Assembly: GCA_934045075.1 (NCBI GenBank)
Contig: OW203722.1
Span: 19,940,986-20,004,985 of the forward strand
Length of the DNA: 64,000 bases
Reading direction: 5' to 3'
DNA from: Yponomeuta sedellus
Lineage: Eukaryota; Arthropoda; Insecta; Lepidoptera; Yponomeutidae
The position numbers and the translations under genes were made by a program. This document shows, one piece after another, positions 62,501 to 64,000 of the stretch; the first letter of the stretch is position 1, and every line of letters starts with the position of its first letter. A model generated the notes under the pieces. The model was not told where the DNA came from, ran no database searches, and saw nothing but the letters and a program-made list of their open reading frames with translations.

Positions 62501-64000
62501 ACACAGCTCAGCCACAGGAGTATGGAGGCATGCGGAGTGGTGGCCCATTCCTGGCAGGCTCCCTGCTAGGCTTCCAGAATGCTGCGGTAAATGAGCAAGC
62601 TCGTGCAATGCTTGGTGTAGCTGAGATCAACTGGAAAGTCGGGGACCGGTGTCTGGCGCTCTATTGGGAAGACAATAATGTAAGTTATGTCACAAAATTT
62701 AAGAATTAACTACTATTTGAGATAAGTATACAAATAGGTGGCATCCATTTTGTAGTTACTTAGACACTCTTTACGGGTATAACAAAATTGGGGGCATCAA
62801 AAAGGAGTCGCCCATTGCTCAGTTGGAAATAGCGCTGGCACGGATAGCCAGAGATCGCGGGTTCGAACCCCGCATGGGTAAGAAGCCAAAGCATGGGTAG
62901 AATTTTTAGCCCCCAAACAGGTTTTTAAACATCAAAATTATTTAAAAAACACTATTCATAATATCTACATTAGGGGTAACTTTGCAACAAAAATGCAATG
63001 GGCTACTTGCTATCCACCGTTTGGTTTGACAATTTGATTAATTTATACTTTTATTTATTTCATCATAATTACAACCAACTCCAAAGTAAACATCTTTTAT
63101 CTCAAACACTTTAGGCTACTTCATAGCTCAGAATTCTGTATCAAACTTTTTAAATTTACTTTTAAATATCTCTCTTACAGTGTTCTTCTGAGAAATAAAC
63201 TTTTTTTTTTTTTACGTAGCCTCGTTTGTGTCCCACTGCTGGGCAAAGGCCTCAAAAAAGGTAGGCCAAGAAAACGTTGGCGAGACGATCTCGACCGACA
63301 CATGCCGGAGTGGTCTGAGGTGGCACAAGACAGAAATAAACTACCTTCTGAAAAATCAATGTAGCACATAATCTGATACAACAATGTTATAGATGTACAA
63401 TGAATCATTCAATCTAATTAAAAGGGCACAAACTTACCATTGATCTAGAACATGAAGTTAAGAAGCAAGATCTTACAGGACAAGTAAAGAAAGAAAACCG
63501 AATTTTGCATCTTTGCTAATACAACAACGTCTTACTCAATAATACTTTGTCAATATGTATGTAATACAGAGAGTATAGTAAAGAGGTTCGAAGTTTCACT
63601 GAAGTCGGTGGTCGCCCATTAGCTCAGTTGGGAGAGCGCTGGCACGGTTAGCTAGATGTCGCGGGTTCGAGTCCCGGCATGGGTGGAATTTGTAGCCTCT
63701 AAATAGGTTTTTAAAAATATGTCTTTGCGGTTACAAAATAACGTTTGCAGTTGGGATGTGCGGGGGACCATCATTTTCAACTGTAATGTTAAGTTTGTAA
63801 TCGTTTCTTCGGGACACTGAGGGCATGACTCTTGTATCGTGAGGGATTTTTTTCTTTAAAACTTTGGTCTTTTAAATAGAAGAAAAATAGAGAACACTTA
63901 ATTCCGCAACCAGAAGAAATACATTAATCTCTTTTATTACTTCACAGTTCTACGAAGCAGAGATCACCGGCATTTCTGCGAACACGGTGGTCGTGAAATT
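56523..64000 (+). CDS. Tdrd3: Tdrd3 (Tudor domain-containing 3), 3' end outside window
   Basis: Scaffold that binds DNA/RNA topoisomerase TOP3B, methyl-arginine marks, FMRP-type partners and the exon-junction complex. Exons: 56523-56557, 56636-56720, 56816-57206, 59113-59297, 61342-62679, 63948-64000+; phases agree. MSLSEKLRDIGW joins across a 78-nt intron to YLTIEGVENI, matching the family GWYL..EGIE. Domains: DUF1767/OB fold (VQIQKIRNVSAPKANEES, NTPPGTKVLL, VLGGKVAHMIEKWELNRSL), GGPPPWIPFGQ, a UBA domain (VQKIVDAGFSEEQAENALRY), SLFDFLEDKL, the exon-junction-binding motif EKPPRFQRKL, a poly-Q tract (62339-62412), and the Tudor start (WKVGDRCLALYWEDNN / FYEAEI) cut off at the window edge. About 696 codons are visible. 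Confidence 0.95.
57829..58545 (-). repeat. SINE scrap and LINE RT fragment in Tdrd3 intron 3
   Basis: 57829-57900 is a truncated reverse copy of the main SINE (box B kept). The reverse frame 58378-58196 reads FEIVNSGPLIMAINIFNTLP then KQLKHKNKNKLFKNLHKYLV, a LINE ORF2 C-terminus related to the fragment at 42.6-43.1 kb, continued upstream as far as about 58545. Confidence 0.65.
58831..59011. mobile_element. Foldback/palindromic element (181 bp)
   Basis: Two about 80-bp arms, almost perfect reverse complements ('aattaaaactgtttttatac' ... 'gtataaaaacagttttaatt'), around a short spacer near 'gtggtcccggatgacg'. There are one or two single-base differences. It is probably a non-autonomous foldback transposon in Tdrd3 intron 3, about 100 bp before exon 4. 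Confidence 0.75.
59873..60870. repeat. SINE array: two tandem minus copies and one inverted plus copy
   Basis: A 308-bp unit repeats at 59873 and 60181, a third start comes at 60490, then the sequence reverses at about 60522-60540 and runs back as the complement to about 60870. Each unit holds the main tRNA-derived SINE plus its 'ccccgactacctactttgca' extension. The plus copy (box B 'gggttcgaatcctgg') completes a palindrome with arms of over 300 bp. It lies in Tdrd3 intron 4. Confidence 0.88.
62800..62940 (+). repeat. tRNA-derived SINE copy in Tdrd3 intron 5
   Basis: 'cccattgctcagttggaaat', box B 'gggttcgaaccccgcatggg' and a tail ending in gttttta. One more member of the main family. Confidence 0.8.
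63220..63365 (+). pseudogene. LINE RT C-terminal fragment with SINE-like motif
   Basis: 'cccactgctgggcaaaggcc' is followed by a plus frame KKGRPRKRWRDDLDRHMPEW then SEVAQDRNKLPSEKSM and a stop. This is the usual end of insect LINE ORF2. Confidence 0.6.
63545..63712 (+). repeat. tRNA-derived SINE copy, best preserved head
   Basis: 'cgcccattagctcagttggg', 'agagcgctggcacggttagc', box B 'gggttcgagtcccggcatgg', tail 'agcctctaaataggttttta'. The head folds as a tRNA-like cloverleaf but belongs to the repeat family, so it is not called a tRNA gene. Confidence 0.8.

Overview
This is a eukaryotic nuclear window from an insect, almost certainly a moth or butterfly. The genes are split by GT-AG introns. 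Intergenic and intronic DNA is dense with repeats of lepidopteran type: tRNA-headed SINEs, a 5S-rRNA-headed SINE, the 'ccggccaagtgcgag...' repeat, LINE 3' ends and TIR/MITE elements. No bacterial feature, rRNA, functional tRNA or CRISPR array was found.

Four host genes are read with confidence. (1) Exportin-5 (XPO5/Ranbp21), minus strand, about 1-39.3 kb. Twenty coding exons join in phase (1,144 codons) and only the last C-terminal exon(s) lie left of base 1. (2) Poc1, a centriolar WD40 protein, plus strand, 49.85-54.82 kb, seven exons, 667 aa. (3) An Atox1-type copper chaperone, minus strand, 55.16-56.09 kb, two exons, 72 aa. (4) Tdrd3, plus strand, 56.52 kb to beyond the right edge, six exons, ending inside the Tudor domain. 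Poc1 and Atox1 converge; Atox1 and Tdrd3 diverge from a 430-bp shared promoter region. XPO5 (pre-miRNA/tRNA export) and Tdrd3 (TOP3B/EJC partner) both act in RNA metabolism, but adjacency is the only link seen here.

Layout: 1-39.3 kb XPO5, its introns full of repeats, including a complete env-bearing errantivirus-type LTR retrotransposon (15881-23183) in intron 13. 39.4-49.8 kb is an intergenic TE zone: LINE tails, a tandem duplication split by a LINE, a decayed Myb/SANT-like gene, and a 1.9-kb TIR transposon with a nested MITE. 49.8-64 kb holds Poc1, Atox1 and Tdrd3.

The most unusual signal is in XPO5. Two large minisatellites (44 bp x about 74; 54/55 bp x about 24) abut exons 18 and 14. 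Their repeat unit is the last 20-29 nt of the exon plus the 5' splice site and the first 23-26 nt of the intron. The splice donor itself has been tandemly amplified. Decayed partial exon-end copies also lie beside exons 10, 12, 13, 15 and 19, so this has happened repeatedly in one gene. The errantivirus and a MITE sit 30 and 20 bp downstream of two further donors.
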